From assembly GCA_964196195.1 (NCBI GenBank), contig CAXMSE010000034.1, forward strand, positions 62,001 to 126,000: a stretch of DNA of 64,000 nt, given 5' to 3'. A program made the position numbers and the translations under genes. Positions 49,558 through 58,578 of the stretch are shown here, piece after piece. Position 1 is the first letter of the stretch; each line of letters starts with the position of its first letter. The notes beneath the pieces are model-generated. The model was given only the letters and a program-made list of their open reading frames with translations, did not search any database and was not told where the DNA came from. This DNA comes from OFTM10 sp964196195 (GTDB lineage Bacteria > Actinomycetota > Acidimicrobiia > Acidimicrobiales > Aldehydirespiratoraceae).

Positions 49558-50513
49558 CCATCTATCCTGTCGAGGCCACCGGTCTCGTTCGCCGTTTCGG
49601 CGATCTCACCGCCGTCGCAGGAATCGATCTCGCTGTCGAAGAAGGAGAGATCTTTGGCTTCCTCGGCCCCAACGGCGCGGGCAAGTCCACAACCGTGCGG
49701 ATGCTCGTCACCCTCCTGCGGCCATCCGAAGGATCAGCTCGCGTGGCCGGTCATGACATCGTCAAGAGTCCCAACGCGGTGAGGCGTGCGATCGGTGTGG
49801 CGCTGCAGGATGCCGCGATCGATCCCCTCATGACCGGCAACGAGCTGCTCAGGCTCCAGGCTGTTCTGCACGGCCTTGGCCGTAAGGAGTCTGCGGTCCG
49901 CACATCCGATCTGCTCGAACGCGTCGGGCTCACTGCAGCCGCTGATCGTCGCGTCGGCCAGTATTCCGGAGGGATGCGCCGCCGGCTCGACCTGGCACTC
50001 GCTCTCGTTCATCGCCCCTCCGTGCTGTTTCTCGATGAGCCCACCACCGGTCTCGACCCCACCAGCCGGTTGGCTGTCTGGGAGGAAGTGCGCGTCCTCA
50101 ATGCTGAGGGCACCACGGTATTCCTCACCACCCAGTATCTGGAGGAGGCTGACCAGCTGGCCGGCCGTATCGCGATCATCGACGACGGGCGAATCGTGCG
50201 CGAGGGCGACCCTCGATCGTTGAAGGAGGCGGTGGGGAACCCCACCTTGCGCGTCGAGGTGGCCGACCCGGCCATGACCGACACAGCCAGGGCGGTGCTC
50301 GCGACGTTCGGCGAGGAGCGTCCCGCTCGGACCGGTCGTCTTGCCATAGGCCTCGAGGGAGGGGCGGCGCGTCTGGCCAATGTCGTTCGCGCTCTGGACG
50401 ATCAGGGGGTGCCCGTCGCCCACGTCGAGCTCGATTCTCCCAGCCTCGACGATGTGTTCGCCGATGCCACAGGCCGTCGACTCGAGGGTGCCAATTCGGT
50501 GCAGACCGAATGA
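49554..50513 (+). CDS. ABC transporter ATP-binding protein, DrrA-like
   Basis: This 319-residue ATPase has Walker A GPNGAGKSTTVRM, the signature YSGGMRRRLDLAL and Walker B VLFLDEPTTGLDP. The C-terminal extension is as in daunorubicin-resistance-type (DrrA) exporters. It pairs with two ABC-2 permeases that follow, overlapping by 4 bases each. The exported compound (drug, lipid or polyketide-like) is unknown. Confidence 0.92.
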   Translation: MTIYPVEATGLVRRFGDLTAVAGIDLAVEEGEIFGFLGPNGAGKSTTVRMLVTLLRPSEGSARVAGHDIVKSPNAVRRAIGVALQDAAIDPLMTGNELLRLQAVLHGLGRKESAVRTSDLLERVGLTAAADRRVGQYSGGMRRRLDLALALVHRPSVLFLDEPTTGLDPTSRLAVWEEVRVLNAEGTTVFLTTQYLEEADQLAGRIAIIDDGRIVREGDPRSLKEAVGNPTLRVEVADPAMTDTARAVLATFGEERPARTGRLAIGLEGGAARLANVVRALDDQGVPVAHVELDSPSLDDVFADATGRRLEGANSVQTE

Positions 50514-51313
50514 CGGCGGTGATAGGCCGCGGCCGCTGGCGGGTGGGCGTAGAGCAGAGCGGCGCACTCATCGTTCGCTCGGTTGTGAACACATGGCGTC
50601 AGCCGGGGTCGTGGGTGCCGAGCATCGTGTTCCCGTTGATGATGGCCGGGGTCTACTCTGCCCAGTTCGCCCGGGCCACGGACCTGCCCGGATTTCCCGA
50701 GGTCGATTCGTTCCTGCAGTTCATCCTCCCCGCGTCGATCCTTCAGGGCATCTCGTTCAACGCCGGTGAGGCAGGTACAGCACTCGCCCTCGATATCGAA
50801 TCGGGGTTCTTCGATCGCCTGATCGCGTCGCCGGTTGCTCGCCAGTCGATTCTCGTCGGGCGAATGGGGGGCGGTGCTGTGGTCAGCGGTGGGTTGGCCG
50901 CAACCTTGATGGTGGTGTTCGCCCTGTTCGGCGCCCCGATCGAAGGTGGGATCCTCTCCGCGGTGGCGATCGTCATCATTGCGGCCTGGTTGTCGCTCGC
51001 GATCGGTGGGCTCGGCATCGCGGTGGCTCTGCGCACCGGTTCTGCGGAAGCCACTCAAACCCTGTTTCCGCTCACTTTCATGATGATCTTCGTGTCGTCT
51101 GCCTTCTTCCCCACCGAGCTGATGTCGGGCTGGTATCAGTCGGTGGCCGAGGTCAACCCGTTCACCCTGATTGTCGATCCGACCCGCCGCCTAGCTATCG
51201 ACGGGTTCTCTTTCGCCGACTTCGGGCGTGCCCTCTTCTGGACCGGCACTGTGGGCGTCGCGACGCTGTCGTTCGCATACCGTATGTATCTCGGCCGACT
51301 GAGGCGATCGTGA
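50510..51313 (+). CDS. ABC-2 type permease, DrrB-like (first)
   Basis: This 267-residue membrane protein has about six helices in the ABC-2 pattern, with LPASILQGISFNAGEAGTAL and FVSSAFFPTELMSGWYQSVAEVNPFT near the end, a signature of DrrB-type permeases. It overlaps the ATPase and the second permease by 4 bases each. Both permeases probably form one heterodimeric exporter. Confidence 0.9.
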   Translation: MTAVIGRGRWRVGVEQSGALIVRSVVNTWRQPGSWVPSIVFPLMMAGVYSAQFARATDLPGFPEVDSFLQFILPASILQGISFNAGEAGTALALDIESGFFDRLIASPVARQSILVGRMGGGAVVSGGLAATLMVVFALFGAPIEGGILSAVAIVIIAAWLSLAIGGLGIAVALRTGSAEATQTLFPLTFMMIFVSSAFFPTELMSGWYQSVAEVNPFTLIVDPTRRLAIDGFSFADFGRALFWTGTVGVATLSFAYRMYLGRLRRS

Positions 51314-52107
51314 GGGGTCCGACACTACGGGTCGACTCCGTTTCCCCCTTCGGACCAGCCGTCTTGGAGATCGGACGCCGATCGCTCATCCGTATTGTTC
51401 GGATGCCATCGATCCTCGTTCCGACGATTGTCATGCCCGTGTTCTTCGTCATCGCATTCACCGGCAGCTTCGAGGGTGTTACACGGGTGGAGGGATTCCC
51501 CACCGACAACTTCATCAACTGGGTCGGTCCGTTCGCGCTCGTGCAAACCGCTGCTTTCGCGGGTGTAGGCGCTGCGGGCACGATGGCTACTGATCTCGAA
51601 AACGGATTTATCGATCGACTCCTGGTGAGTCCCATCCGTCGCAGCACCATCATCATCGGGCCCCTTGCATACACCGCGATGAGGTCGCTGATCCCGATCT
51701 CTTTGGTGCTCCTTCTCTCGATCCCGCAGGGGGCATCGCTGCCCGGGGGCGTGCTCGGCCTCCTCATGGCGCTGGTGGGGGGCATGGGCGGAGCCCTGAT
51801 GCTGGGTTCGATGGGGCTGGCAGTCGTGCTGCGAATCGGTCATATTCGGGCGATGGCGATGGTGCAGATCGTTGCCTTCGCCTTCCTCTTCCCGTCGATC
51901 GGCCAGGTCCCTCTGCCGCTCATGTCGGGCTGGTTGCACACGGTGGCCAGGGTCAATCCCGCCACCAACCTGATCCGCATGACGCGACAGGGGTTCATTG
52001 GCGAGGTGACCTGGGCTGAGACCTGGCCGGGGCTGCTGGTGATCGCCATAGGCATGGCCTTGTTCACCGGCTGGGCCCGCTACGAGCTCGACCGGCGCGC
52101 TCCTTGA
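51310..52107 (+). CDS. ABC-2 type permease, DrrB-like (second)
   Basis: This 265-residue protein is similar in layout to the first permease: about six helices, DLENGFIDRLLVSPI in the first loop and PLMSGWLHTVARVNPATNLIR near the end. The start is GTG, overlapping the first permease stop. The two copies probably arose by duplication. Confidence 0.9.
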   Translation: MRGPTLRVDSVSPFGPAVLEIGRRSLIRIVRMPSILVPTIVMPVFFVIAFTGSFEGVTRVEGFPTDNFINWVGPFALVQTAAFAGVGAAGTMATDLENGFIDRLLVSPIRRSTIIIGPLAYTAMRSLIPISLVLLLSIPQGASLPGGVLGLLMALVGGMGGALMLGSMGLAVVLRIGHIRAMAMVQIVAFAFLFPSIGQVPLPLMSGWLHTVARVNPATNLIRMTRQGFIGEVTWAETWPGLLVIAIGMALFTGWARYELDRRAP

Positions 52108-52131
52108 CGTGGCGAGCCCGGCACTGCGCCC

Positions 52132-52137
52132 TAGCCT
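52132..52137 (+). promoter_or_regulatory. Predicted -10 box of the MoxR/coxD gene
   Basis: TAGCCT ends 6 bases before the GTG at 52144, suggesting that the cox accessory genes have their own leaderless promoter. Confidence 0.45.
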
Positions 52138-52143
52138 GATCCG

Positions 52144-53055
52144 GTGTTCTACGATGAGGTGAGTGGTCCCGACGAGGTAGCCGATGCCTTGCGCGCTCAT
52201 CACTATCTCCCCGACAACGGTCTGGCTACGGCGGTCTTTCTCGCCCTCCGGCTCAAGCGACCCCTCTTGCTCGAGGGTGAGCCGGGCGTCGGCAAGACCG
52301 AGGTTGCCAACGTGCTCGCCGAATGGATCGGCGGACCCCTTCTTCGCCTCCAGTGTTATGAGGGCATCGACGTGGGTCAGGCTGTGTACGAGTGGGACTA
52401 TGCCCGCCAGCTTCTCCACCTCCGCACCGCGGAGGCCACCGGTCGGGCCGGCACCGACGGCGATCGTGTTCTCGAAGACGAGCTCTACGACGAACGTTTC
52501 CTCGTTCGCCGACCCCTACTCCAGGCCATCGCCCATGACGAGGGCCCGCCCCCGGTACTGTTGATCGACGAGGTCGACCGCGCCGACGACGAGTTCGAGG
52601 CCTTCCTGCTCGAAATACTCTCCGACTACTCGGTCACGGTCCCCGAGATCGGCACCTTTCGTGCGGCCCAGGCGCCGGTTGTGGTGGTCACGTCCAACCG
52701 CACGCGCGATGTTCACGATGCTCTGAAGCGGCGCTGTCTGTATCACTGGGTGGAGCATCCCGATGTCGATCGTGAGGTTGAGATAATCCGTCTACGAGCG
52801 CCTGAGGTGAGCGAGCGACTGGCTCGCCAGGTCGCCGGTGCTGCAGTTTCGATGCGGTCGCTCGGTCTCTACAAGCCACCCGGTGTGGCCGAGACGATCG
52901 ACTGGGCGCGTGCTCTCACCCTGATGGGCGACGATGATCTGGTGCCGGCCCAGGTGGAGGCCACCCTCGGCACCCTTCTGAAATACCGCGAAGACATCGA
53001 GCGTGTGATCGAACACGATCTCTCCTCGATGGTCCGCGGCCTCGCAGGCGGCTGA
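52144..53055 (+). CDS. coxD: MoxR-family AAA ATPase (CoxD-like)
   Basis: This 303-residue AAA+ ATPase has Walker A EGEPGVGKTEVAN near residue 44, Walker B LLIDEVDRAD and sensor VVTSNRTRDVHDALKRRC. CoxD proteins help insert or sulfurate the Cu-Mo centre of aerobic CO dehydrogenase. The next gene encodes its usual VWA partner, CoxE. No coxM, coxS or coxL structural genes lie in the window. Confidence 0.9.
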   Translation: MFYDEVSGPDEVADALRAHHYLPDNGLATAVFLALRLKRPLLLEGEPGVGKTEVANVLAEWIGGPLLRLQCYEGIDVGQAVYEWDYARQLLHLRTAEATGRAGTDGDRVLEDELYDERFLVRRPLLQAIAHDEGPPPVLLIDEVDRADDEFEAFLLEILSDYSVTVPEIGTFRAAQAPVVVVTSNRTRDVHDALKRRCLYHWVEHPDVDREVEIIRLRAPEVSERLARQVAGAAVSMRSLGLYKPPGVAETIDWARALTLMGDDDLVPAQVEATLGTLLKYREDIERVIEHDLSSMVRGLAGG

Positions 53056-53058
53056 GCC

Positions 53059-54231
53059 GTGGGCGAGCGGGCCATCGTTGGTTTCGTCGACGCGCTCCGC
53101 CGCGCCGGACTCTCGGTATCGCTGGTGTCGTCGCGGTTCTATGCAGAGGCGATGGCGGTAGTTGATGTGGTCAACCCCGACCAGGCCTACTGGGCGGGGA
53201 GATCCACACTCATCCAGAGGCCGGAAGATCTCGACCTGTTCAACACTGTCTATCTCGCCTACTGGGGCTCCGCCGCGGTTGGCGCCATGGCCGCGGCGGA
53301 GGCCGAAACTGAATCGCTCTCACTGGCGATCGACGATCCCGACAGTGACGGGGGCGACGACGGAGCCGATCCGGATCCCGGCGACGACCTGATCTCGCTT
53401 CGCTACTCGTCGGTTGAGGTGCTGGGGAGTAAGGACTTCGCGGCCTACAACGCCGACGAGCTTGCCGAGTCGCACCGGCTCATGGAACAGATCCGCCTCT
53501 CGGGCCCCACCCGACGGAGTCGTCGGCGAAAGCCCCGTCCCCATCGTCGTAGTGGTGCCCGCGGCCCCATCGACGTGCGTCGAACCGTGAGGGCGGCGCT
53601 GCGCACCGGGGGTGAGCCCGTGGTGCCAGTGACCACCCGTCCCCGTGAGAGGCCTCGACGACTCGTGCTCCTGCTGGATGTGTCGGGCTCGATGGAGCCC
53701 TATGCCAGAGCCCTGATCCGGTTCGCCCATGCGGCGGTGATCGGGAGGGCACGGGTGGAGGCGTTCGCTCTCGGCACCCATCTCACGCGGGTAACGCGCG
53801 AGCTTTCGTCTCGCGATCCCGATCGTGCTCTCGATGCTGCCGGATTGGCCGTCACCGACTGGTCGGGGGGTACCCGCCTCGGCGCCGGTATCCGGGCCTT
53901 CAACGATGAGTGGGGATGTCGGGGCATGGCCCGAGGGGCGGTGGTGGTGGTGCTCTCCGATGGTTGGGATCGCGGTGAGCCTGACGAGCTCGCCGAGCAG
54001 ATGCAACGGCTTCATCGCGTTGCTCATCGGGTGGTGTGGGTGAACCCGCTCAAAGCGTCGCCCGGCTACGAACCTCTTGCCCGCGGGATGGCGGCGGCTC
54101 TTCCCCATGTCGACGCATTCGTCGAGGGCCACTCGCTCGACTCGCTCGAGGAGTTGGCGGCACTATTGCTCGACGACTCGGGCATGCTGAGGAGAGAAGC
54201 GTCGTCCGTCGATGCCGGAGGCCCCACATGA
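53059..54231 (+). CDS. coxE: VWA-domain protein CoxE
   Basis: This 390-residue protein has a CoxE-type N-terminus, an acidic insert (about residues 92-115), a basic segment (RRSRRRKPRPHRR) and a VWA domain with the MIDAS motif LLLDVSGSM followed by SGGTRLGAG. With CoxD it forms a MoxR-VWA chaperone pair that matures molybdenum hydroxylases. It starts 3 bases after coxD and overlaps the XdhC gene by 4 bases. Confidence 0.9.
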   Translation: MGERAIVGFVDALRRAGLSVSLVSSRFYAEAMAVVDVVNPDQAYWAGRSTLIQRPEDLDLFNTVYLAYWGSAAVGAMAAAEAETESLSLAIDDPDSDGGDDGADPDPGDDLISLRYSSVEVLGSKDFAAYNADELAESHRLMEQIRLSGPTRRSRRRKPRPHRRSGARGPIDVRRTVRAALRTGGEPVVPVTTRPRERPRRLVLLLDVSGSMEPYARALIRFAHAAVIGRARVEAFALGTHLTRVTRELSSRDPDRALDAAGLAVTDWSGGTRLGAGIRAFNDEWGCRGMARGAVVVVLSDGWDRGEPDELAEQMQRLHRVAHRVVWVNPLKASPGYEPLARGMAAALPHVDAFVEGHSLDSLEELAALLLDDSGMLRREASSVDAGGPT

Positions 54232-55337
54232 GAGAGCTTCTCGACGATCTCCACCGTTGGGCGGTGGCCGGCATTCCCGTGGCGATTGCCAGGGTGGTCG
54301 ATCTCGAGGGATCGGGGCCCCGCCTTCCCGGCGCCGCGATGGTTGTCACCATCGACAGTGACGTCCGCGGGTCCGTTTCCGGTGGTTGTGTGGAGGGAGC
54401 AGTGGTTATCGAGGCGCTCGACGTCCTCGAATCCGATCAGCATCGGATGGTCACCTTCGGCTACTCCGACGATGAAGCATTTGCGGTTGGGCTCACCTGC
54501 GGCGGCACGATCCACCTGTTTCTCGAGACGTTCGATCCCGAGCCGGCCGGCTGGTTTCATCAACTGGGGGCCGATCTCGCGGCGGAGACTCCGGTGGCAT
54601 TGGCCACGGTGATCGAAGGTCCCGGGGTCGGGTCGAAGCTGCTCGTTCGCGACGAGGCCGCGGGGCCGTCGGTTCTGGGCTCAGTGGGCGACGCCGACCT
54701 CGACCGGGTGATTGAGCGCGACGCTCGTGGTGAGCTCGCGGCCGGCCGATCCGGAATCCGCCACTATGGCGAACACGGTGAGGCTCGCGAGGGAGTCGTG
54801 TCGGTTTTCATCGAGAGCTTTGCCCCGCCGCCACGGATGGTGATCTTCGGGGCGGTCGACTTCACCGCTGCGCTTGCCCGGGTGGCCAAGGTGCTGGGTT
54901 ATCGAGTCACGGTTTGCGACGCCCGTGAGGTGTTCGCCACCCGCCAGCGTTTCCCGATGGCCGATGATGTCGTGATCGATTGGCCCGATCGTCTGTTGGC
55001 CGAAGTGGGTGCCGGACTCGGCCCGCGCGATGCCATCTGTGTCCTCACCCACGACGCCAAGTTCGATGTGCCTGCGGTGGTGTCGGCGCTTGAAACCGAC
55101 GTGGGGTATATCGGAGTCATGGGAAGCCGCCGCACCCACGACGACCGTACTGCCAGGCTCGCCGATGCCGGCCTGACCAGCGACGACCTGGCCCGACTGC
55201 GTTCACCGATCGGGCTCGATATCGGTGCCCGCACGCCCGAGGAGACCGCCATCTCGATCATGGCCGAGATCATCGGTCACAGTACGGGCCGCGAAGCCAT
55301 CGCCCTCTCGCTCACCGAGGGTCCCATCCATACCTGA
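54228..55337 (+). CDS. XdhC/CoxI-family maturation factor
   Basis: This 369-residue protein has an N-terminal XdhC_CoxI domain (LEGSGPRLPGAAMVV, VSGGCVEGAV, GLTCGGTIHLFLE) and a C-terminal Rossmann domain (MVIFGAVDFTAALARVAK, YIGVMGSRRTHDDR). XdhC-type proteins carry and sulfurate the molybdenum cofactor before insertion into hydroxylases such as CO or xanthine dehydrogenase. CGG at its centre retains the Cys. ATG 54228 overlaps the coxE stop. Confidence 0.92.
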   Translation: MRELLDDLHRWAVAGIPVAIARVVDLEGSGPRLPGAAMVVTIDSDVRGSVSGGCVEGAVVIEALDVLESDQHRMVTFGYSDDEAFAVGLTCGGTIHLFLETFDPEPAGWFHQLGADLAAETPVALATVIEGPGVGSKLLVRDEAAGPSVLGSVGDADLDRVIERDARGELAAGRSGIRHYGEHGEAREGVVSVFIESFAPPPRMVIFGAVDFTAALARVAKVLGYRVTVCDAREVFATRQRFPMADDVVIDWPDRLLAEVGAGLGPRDAICVLTHDAKFDVPAVVSALETDVGYIGVMGSRRTHDDRTARLADAGLTSDDLARLRSPIGLDIGARTPEETAISIMAEIIGHSTGREAIALSLTEGPIHT

Positions 55338-55364
55338 GTTCAGGTTGCATGGGAGACGACTACC

Positions 55365-55874
55365 TCACTCCAGACCTGATGGGGGCCGGGAGCCGGGAGG
55401 TGCGGGTGGTTCGGGGGGCGCCGCGGGTTGTGCGGGTCGGACGTGGAAGCTCTGTCGCCAGTCGGCTTCGGCTGTTTCGTCGATCGACAGCTGCCAGGTG
55501 TAGCTCTGGCCGGGCTGTACCGGCAGGGTGGGAAAAGTGATCGCCAACGGGACCGAGAGGGGAGTGCCGGGTTTGAGACCGGCGGGTCGGCCCGCCTCGA
55601 AACGCCCGTGGACCATGACGGCTTGATCCCGGAGCATCACCGGATGGCCGTCTTCGTCGAGTAGATCGAGGCGCCAGTGGTGAGCCACATTGGCGCGATC
55701 CCAGGGGACCTCGATCCTGATGGCCACGCCCAGCGGCTGGGGACGGGGTCCGATCATGGTGAGGCCGCCGCCCAATATGTAGAGCTTGCGGTCGGCGACC
55801 TGGGCGGAGTCGGCCAGCAGCATCGTGACCCTGAGGTTGGCTGCTGCGGTTGGCGTGGAGCCCATCGATTCCAT
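55365..55874 (-). CDS. DUF6941-like hypothetical protein
   Basis: This 169-residue protein starts with LRVTMLLADSAQVADRKLYILGGG, a pattern I associate with DUF6941, a family of unknown function common in actinobacteria. The body looks beta-rich and the C-terminus is a Pro-rich tail. TAGGGT lies 7 bases before ATG 55874. It is antisense to, and interrupts, the cox accessory gene run. Confidence 0.7.
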   Translation of the reverse strand: MESMGSTPTAAANLRVTMLLADSAQVADRKLYILGGGLTMIGPRPQPLGVAIRIEVPWDRANVAHHWRLDLLDEDGHPVMLRDQAVMVHGRFEAGRPAGLKPGTPLSVPLAITFPTLPVQPGQSYTWQLSIDETAEADWRQSFHVRPAQPAAPPEPPAPPGSRPPSGLE

Positions 55875-55925
55875 AGCTTGCACCCTAGGCGTCGCACCTG
55901 TGATTCGGCGGGCCAGACTGGGCCG

Positions 55926-56510
55926 ATGCAACCCACCGAACACCAGCGTCGTTCAACCATCGCCGCCGTCGTACTGGCCGCCGGCGCAGGCTCGCGTTTC
56001 GGCGGCGACGATCACAAACTCCTCACCAAGGTGAGGGGTAAATCGGTCGTTCGCCACGTGATCGACGCGGCTCGCGGCGCAGAGTTCGACGAGGTGATCG
56101 TGGTGTCGGGAGCGGTGGATCTCAGTGATGTGGTGCCCGACGACGTCACCTTGATCCACAACGAGAGGTGGGATGACGGCCAGTCCACGTCGCTTCGAGC
56201 CGCGGTTGCCTACGCCGACATGCGCGAGCACGTGGCCATCGTGGTGGGGCTCGGCGACTCACCCGGGGTCGACTCGGCGGCATGGCAGGCTGTGGCCGAT
56301 GCTGAGGCTGATCTGGCCTCGGCCGAGTTCAAGGGCAAGCGTCGGCCGCCGGTGAAGATCGCCGATTCGATGTGGGCGAGTCTTCCGATCAGCGGCGATG
56401 AGGGGGCACGATCCCTGCTCAATTCTCGATCCGACTTGGTACGGTCGGTGCCCTGCGATGGCGATCCGGCCGACATCGACACCCAGGAGGATCTTCGCCG
56501 ATGGAGATGA
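55926..56510 (+). CDS. Molybdenum cofactor nucleotidyltransferase (MocA/MobA-like)
   Basis: This 194-residue protein is a MobA-like NTP transferase: AAVVLAAGAGSRFGGDDHKLL at the N-terminus and GLGDSPGVDSAAW in the middle. MocA adds CMP to molybdopterin, making the cofactor form used by CO dehydrogenase-type enzymes. It overlaps coxG by 10 bases, which ties it to the cox module. Confidence 0.87.
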   Translation: MQPTEHQRRSTIAAVVLAAGAGSRFGGDDHKLLTKVRGKSVVRHVIDAARGAEFDEVIVVSGAVDLSDVVPDDVTLIHNERWDDGQSTSLRAAVAYADMREHVAIVVGLGDSPGVDSAAWQAVADAEADLASAEFKGKRRPPVKIADSMWASLPISGDEGARSLLNSRSDLVRSVPCDGDPADIDTQEDLRRWR

Positions 56511-57178
56511 CCGACTCGTTCGAGGTGGCCCGTCCAATCGATGAGGCATGGGAGGTTCTGAAGGACGTCGAGCGCATCGCGCCCTGTCTCCCCGGTGCCC
56601 AGCTCCAGGAGATCGAGGGCGACGAGTACCGGGGCGTGGTGAAGGTGAAGCTCGGGGCGATCACTGCCCAGTTCAAGGGCGCAGCCGTGTTCGAGGAACA
56701 AGACGACGAACGCCGGCGGTTCGTGCTGCGGGGCAAGGGTCGTGGCACCCAGGGCAATGCAGAGGCCCTGATCACAGCCAGCATGGAGGCCTTGTCGGAC
56801 TCAACCACCCAGGTGAATGTCGATACCGATCTCAAGATCACCGGCAAGGTCGCGCAGATGGGCCGGGGCATCATCCCCGAGGTGAGTTCCAAGCTGATGG
56901 GTCAGTTCGCCGAAAACCTCGCCGAGCTGCTCGAGTCAGATTTGGGCGCCGAGTCCGAGTCTGAGCCCACCCCCGCCGACACCGCCGAGCTGGTGGATGA
57001 GGCTCCCGACCCTGAGCCCTTCGCCGACGCGTCGGGTCCGCGCAAGGTAGATATGCCCGAGCCCGAAGCCGTCGACCTGCTCGACGCCGCAGGTACACCC
57101 ATCCTGAAGCGACTTGTGCCCATGGTGGCGCTGATCGTTGCGGTGCTGGTGGTCAGGCGCCTGTTGCGCAAGCGGTGA
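56501..57178 (+). CDS. coxG: CoxG: SRPBCC-domain CO dehydrogenase membrane anchor
   Basis: This 225-residue protein has an SRPBCC (START-like) domain at about residues 1-145 (FEVARPIDEAWEVLKD, PCLPGAQL) and an acidic linker. A C-terminal membrane helix (about 200-220) ends in RRLLRKR. CoxG recruits CO dehydrogenase to the membrane and in mycobacteria aids quinone-linked electron transfer. It ends the cox block and overlaps the DUF501 gene. Confidence 0.9.
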   Translation: MEMTDSFEVARPIDEAWEVLKDVERIAPCLPGAQLQEIEGDEYRGVVKVKLGAITAQFKGAAVFEEQDDERRRFVLRGKGRGTQGNAEALITASMEALSDSTTQVNVDTDLKITGKVAQMGRGIIPEVSSKLMGQFAENLAELLESDLGAESESEPTPADTAELVDEAPDPEPFADASGPRKVDMPEPEAVDLLDAAGTPILKRLVPMVALIVAVLVVRRLLRKR

Positions 57179-57651
57179 AGCCGGTATCTGGGGCTGATCG
57201 CGAGCGAGTCGAGCAGCTGCTCGGCCGACCCCCAGGCGGGGCATTCGAGGTGGTTGTGAGAGACGACACCGGCGACCCGGTTGTTCTCCGTAACGCGCCG
57301 ATCCTCGACAACGGGCGACCCATGCCGACCCTCTTCTGGCTGGTGGGGCAAAAGGCGCGGCGTGCTGTTGGGCGCCTTGAATCGGAAAGGGGAGTGCGAG
57401 CGGCCGAGGCCGCGGTCGACCCCGCGGTGTTGGCCGAAGCTCACCGGCGTTATGGCGAGGAGCGGGAAGCCGCGATCCCCGCCGACCACGAGGGTCCGCG
57501 GCCGTCGGCCGGTGTCGGAGGCACCCGCCGTGGGGTGAAGTGTCTGCATGCGCACTACGCCTGGTTCCTTGCGGGTGGCGACGATCCGGTGGGGCGCTGG
57601 GTGGCCGAGCGGCTTGCTGAGGTCGAAGCCGAGGAGGCCGACCCGTCATGA
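57175..57651 (+). CDS. DUF501-family protein
   Basis: This 158-residue protein matches DUF501: ADRERVEQLLGRPPGGAFEVVVR at the start, PTLFWLVG and the VKCLHAHYAWFLAGGDDPVG block. Function is unknown. It sits directly before ppx, as in mycobacteria (Rv1025-Rv1026), where it also follows the FtsB gene; here 7.6 kb separate it from ftsB. Confidence 0.92.
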   Translation: MKPVSGADRERVEQLLGRPPGGAFEVVVRDDTGDPVVLRNAPILDNGRPMPTLFWLVGQKARRAVGRLESERGVRAAEAAVDPAVLAEAHRRYGEEREAAIPADHEGPRPSAGVGGTRRGVKCLHAHYAWFLAGGDDPVGRWVAERLAEVEAEEADPS

Positions 57652-58556
57652 GTGCGGTCGCTGCCATCGACCTCGGTACCAACTCCACCAGGCTCCTCGT
57701 CCACGACGGCGATCGGGCGGTCGTGCGCCTGATGACCATCACGAGGCTGGGCCAAGATGTCGATTCCACCGGACGGCTGGCCGATGAGGCCATCGACCGC
57801 GTCGTCGCCTGCCTTCGGGAGTTTCGGGAGGTCATGGAACTCCACGGCGTCGTCAAGGTGAGAGCAGCAGCAACGTCTGCTTGTCGCGACGCGTCCAACC
57901 GTGCTGTGTTCTTCGCCGCGGTGGAGGCGGTGATCGGAGTGAAGCCCCAACTGTTGACGGGCCTCGAAGAGGGCGATTTGTCCTTTCGGGGAGCCACCGC
58001 CGATCTCGATCCTGGCGACGGCCCTTTCCTGATTGCCGATATCGGTGGTGGGTCCACGGAGTTCGCCTACGGACTTGCCGAAGCCGAAGCCGCGGTATCG
58101 CTCGACATCGGGTGCGTTCGCCTCACCGAGAAATACATCGAGCATGATCCCCCGCAGCCCGAAGAGTTGTTGGCCTGCCTGTCGATCACCGAGGCCCATC
58201 TCGATGATGTCGTGCGCGAGATTCCTCAGGCCTTCCAGGCGAAGACATTTGTCGGCCTTGCCGGCACGGTGTCAGCGGCCGCGGCGGTGGAGATCGGGCT
58301 GGCCGAGTACGACCGAGACCAGATCCACCACTATCGCTTGTCCAAGGAGGCGGTGGAAGACGTCTACCGCACCCTGGTCACCGAGTCGCGTGCCGACCGG
58401 ATTCACAATCCGGGCTTGGAGGAGGGCCGCGCCGACGTGATTGTCGCGGGCATGTGCATTCTCGTTCGCATCATGCGCTTCTTCGGATTCAAAGAGTGTC
58501 TAGTGAGCGAGTCCGACATCCTCGACGGCCTCGCTCTCGATCTGCTCGAGGAGTGA
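57648..58556 (+). CDS. ppx: Exopolyphosphatase/pppGpp phosphohydrolase (Ppx/GppA)
   Basis: This 302-residue ASKHA-fold enzyme hydrolyses polyphosphate or pppGpp. Motifs are AAIDLGTNSTRLLV at the N-terminus, RAAATSACRDASN, and the phosphate loop ADIGGGSTEFAYG. Length is that of the short actinobacterial Ppx type. It overlaps DUF501 by 4 bases. Confidence 0.94.
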   Translation: MSAVAAIDLGTNSTRLLVHDGDRAVVRLMTITRLGQDVDSTGRLADEAIDRVVACLREFREVMELHGVVKVRAAATSACRDASNRAVFFAAVEAVIGVKPQLLTGLEEGDLSFRGATADLDPGDGPFLIADIGGGSTEFAYGLAEAEAAVSLDIGCVRLTEKYIEHDPPQPEELLACLSITEAHLDDVVREIPQAFQAKTFVGLAGTVSAAAAVEIGLAEYDRDQIHHYRLSKEAVEDVYRTLVTESRADRIHNPGLEEGRADVIVAGMCILVRIMRFFGFKECLVSESDILDGLALDLLEE

Positions 58557-58578
58557 ACAGATCGGAGCCGATCTGGCG

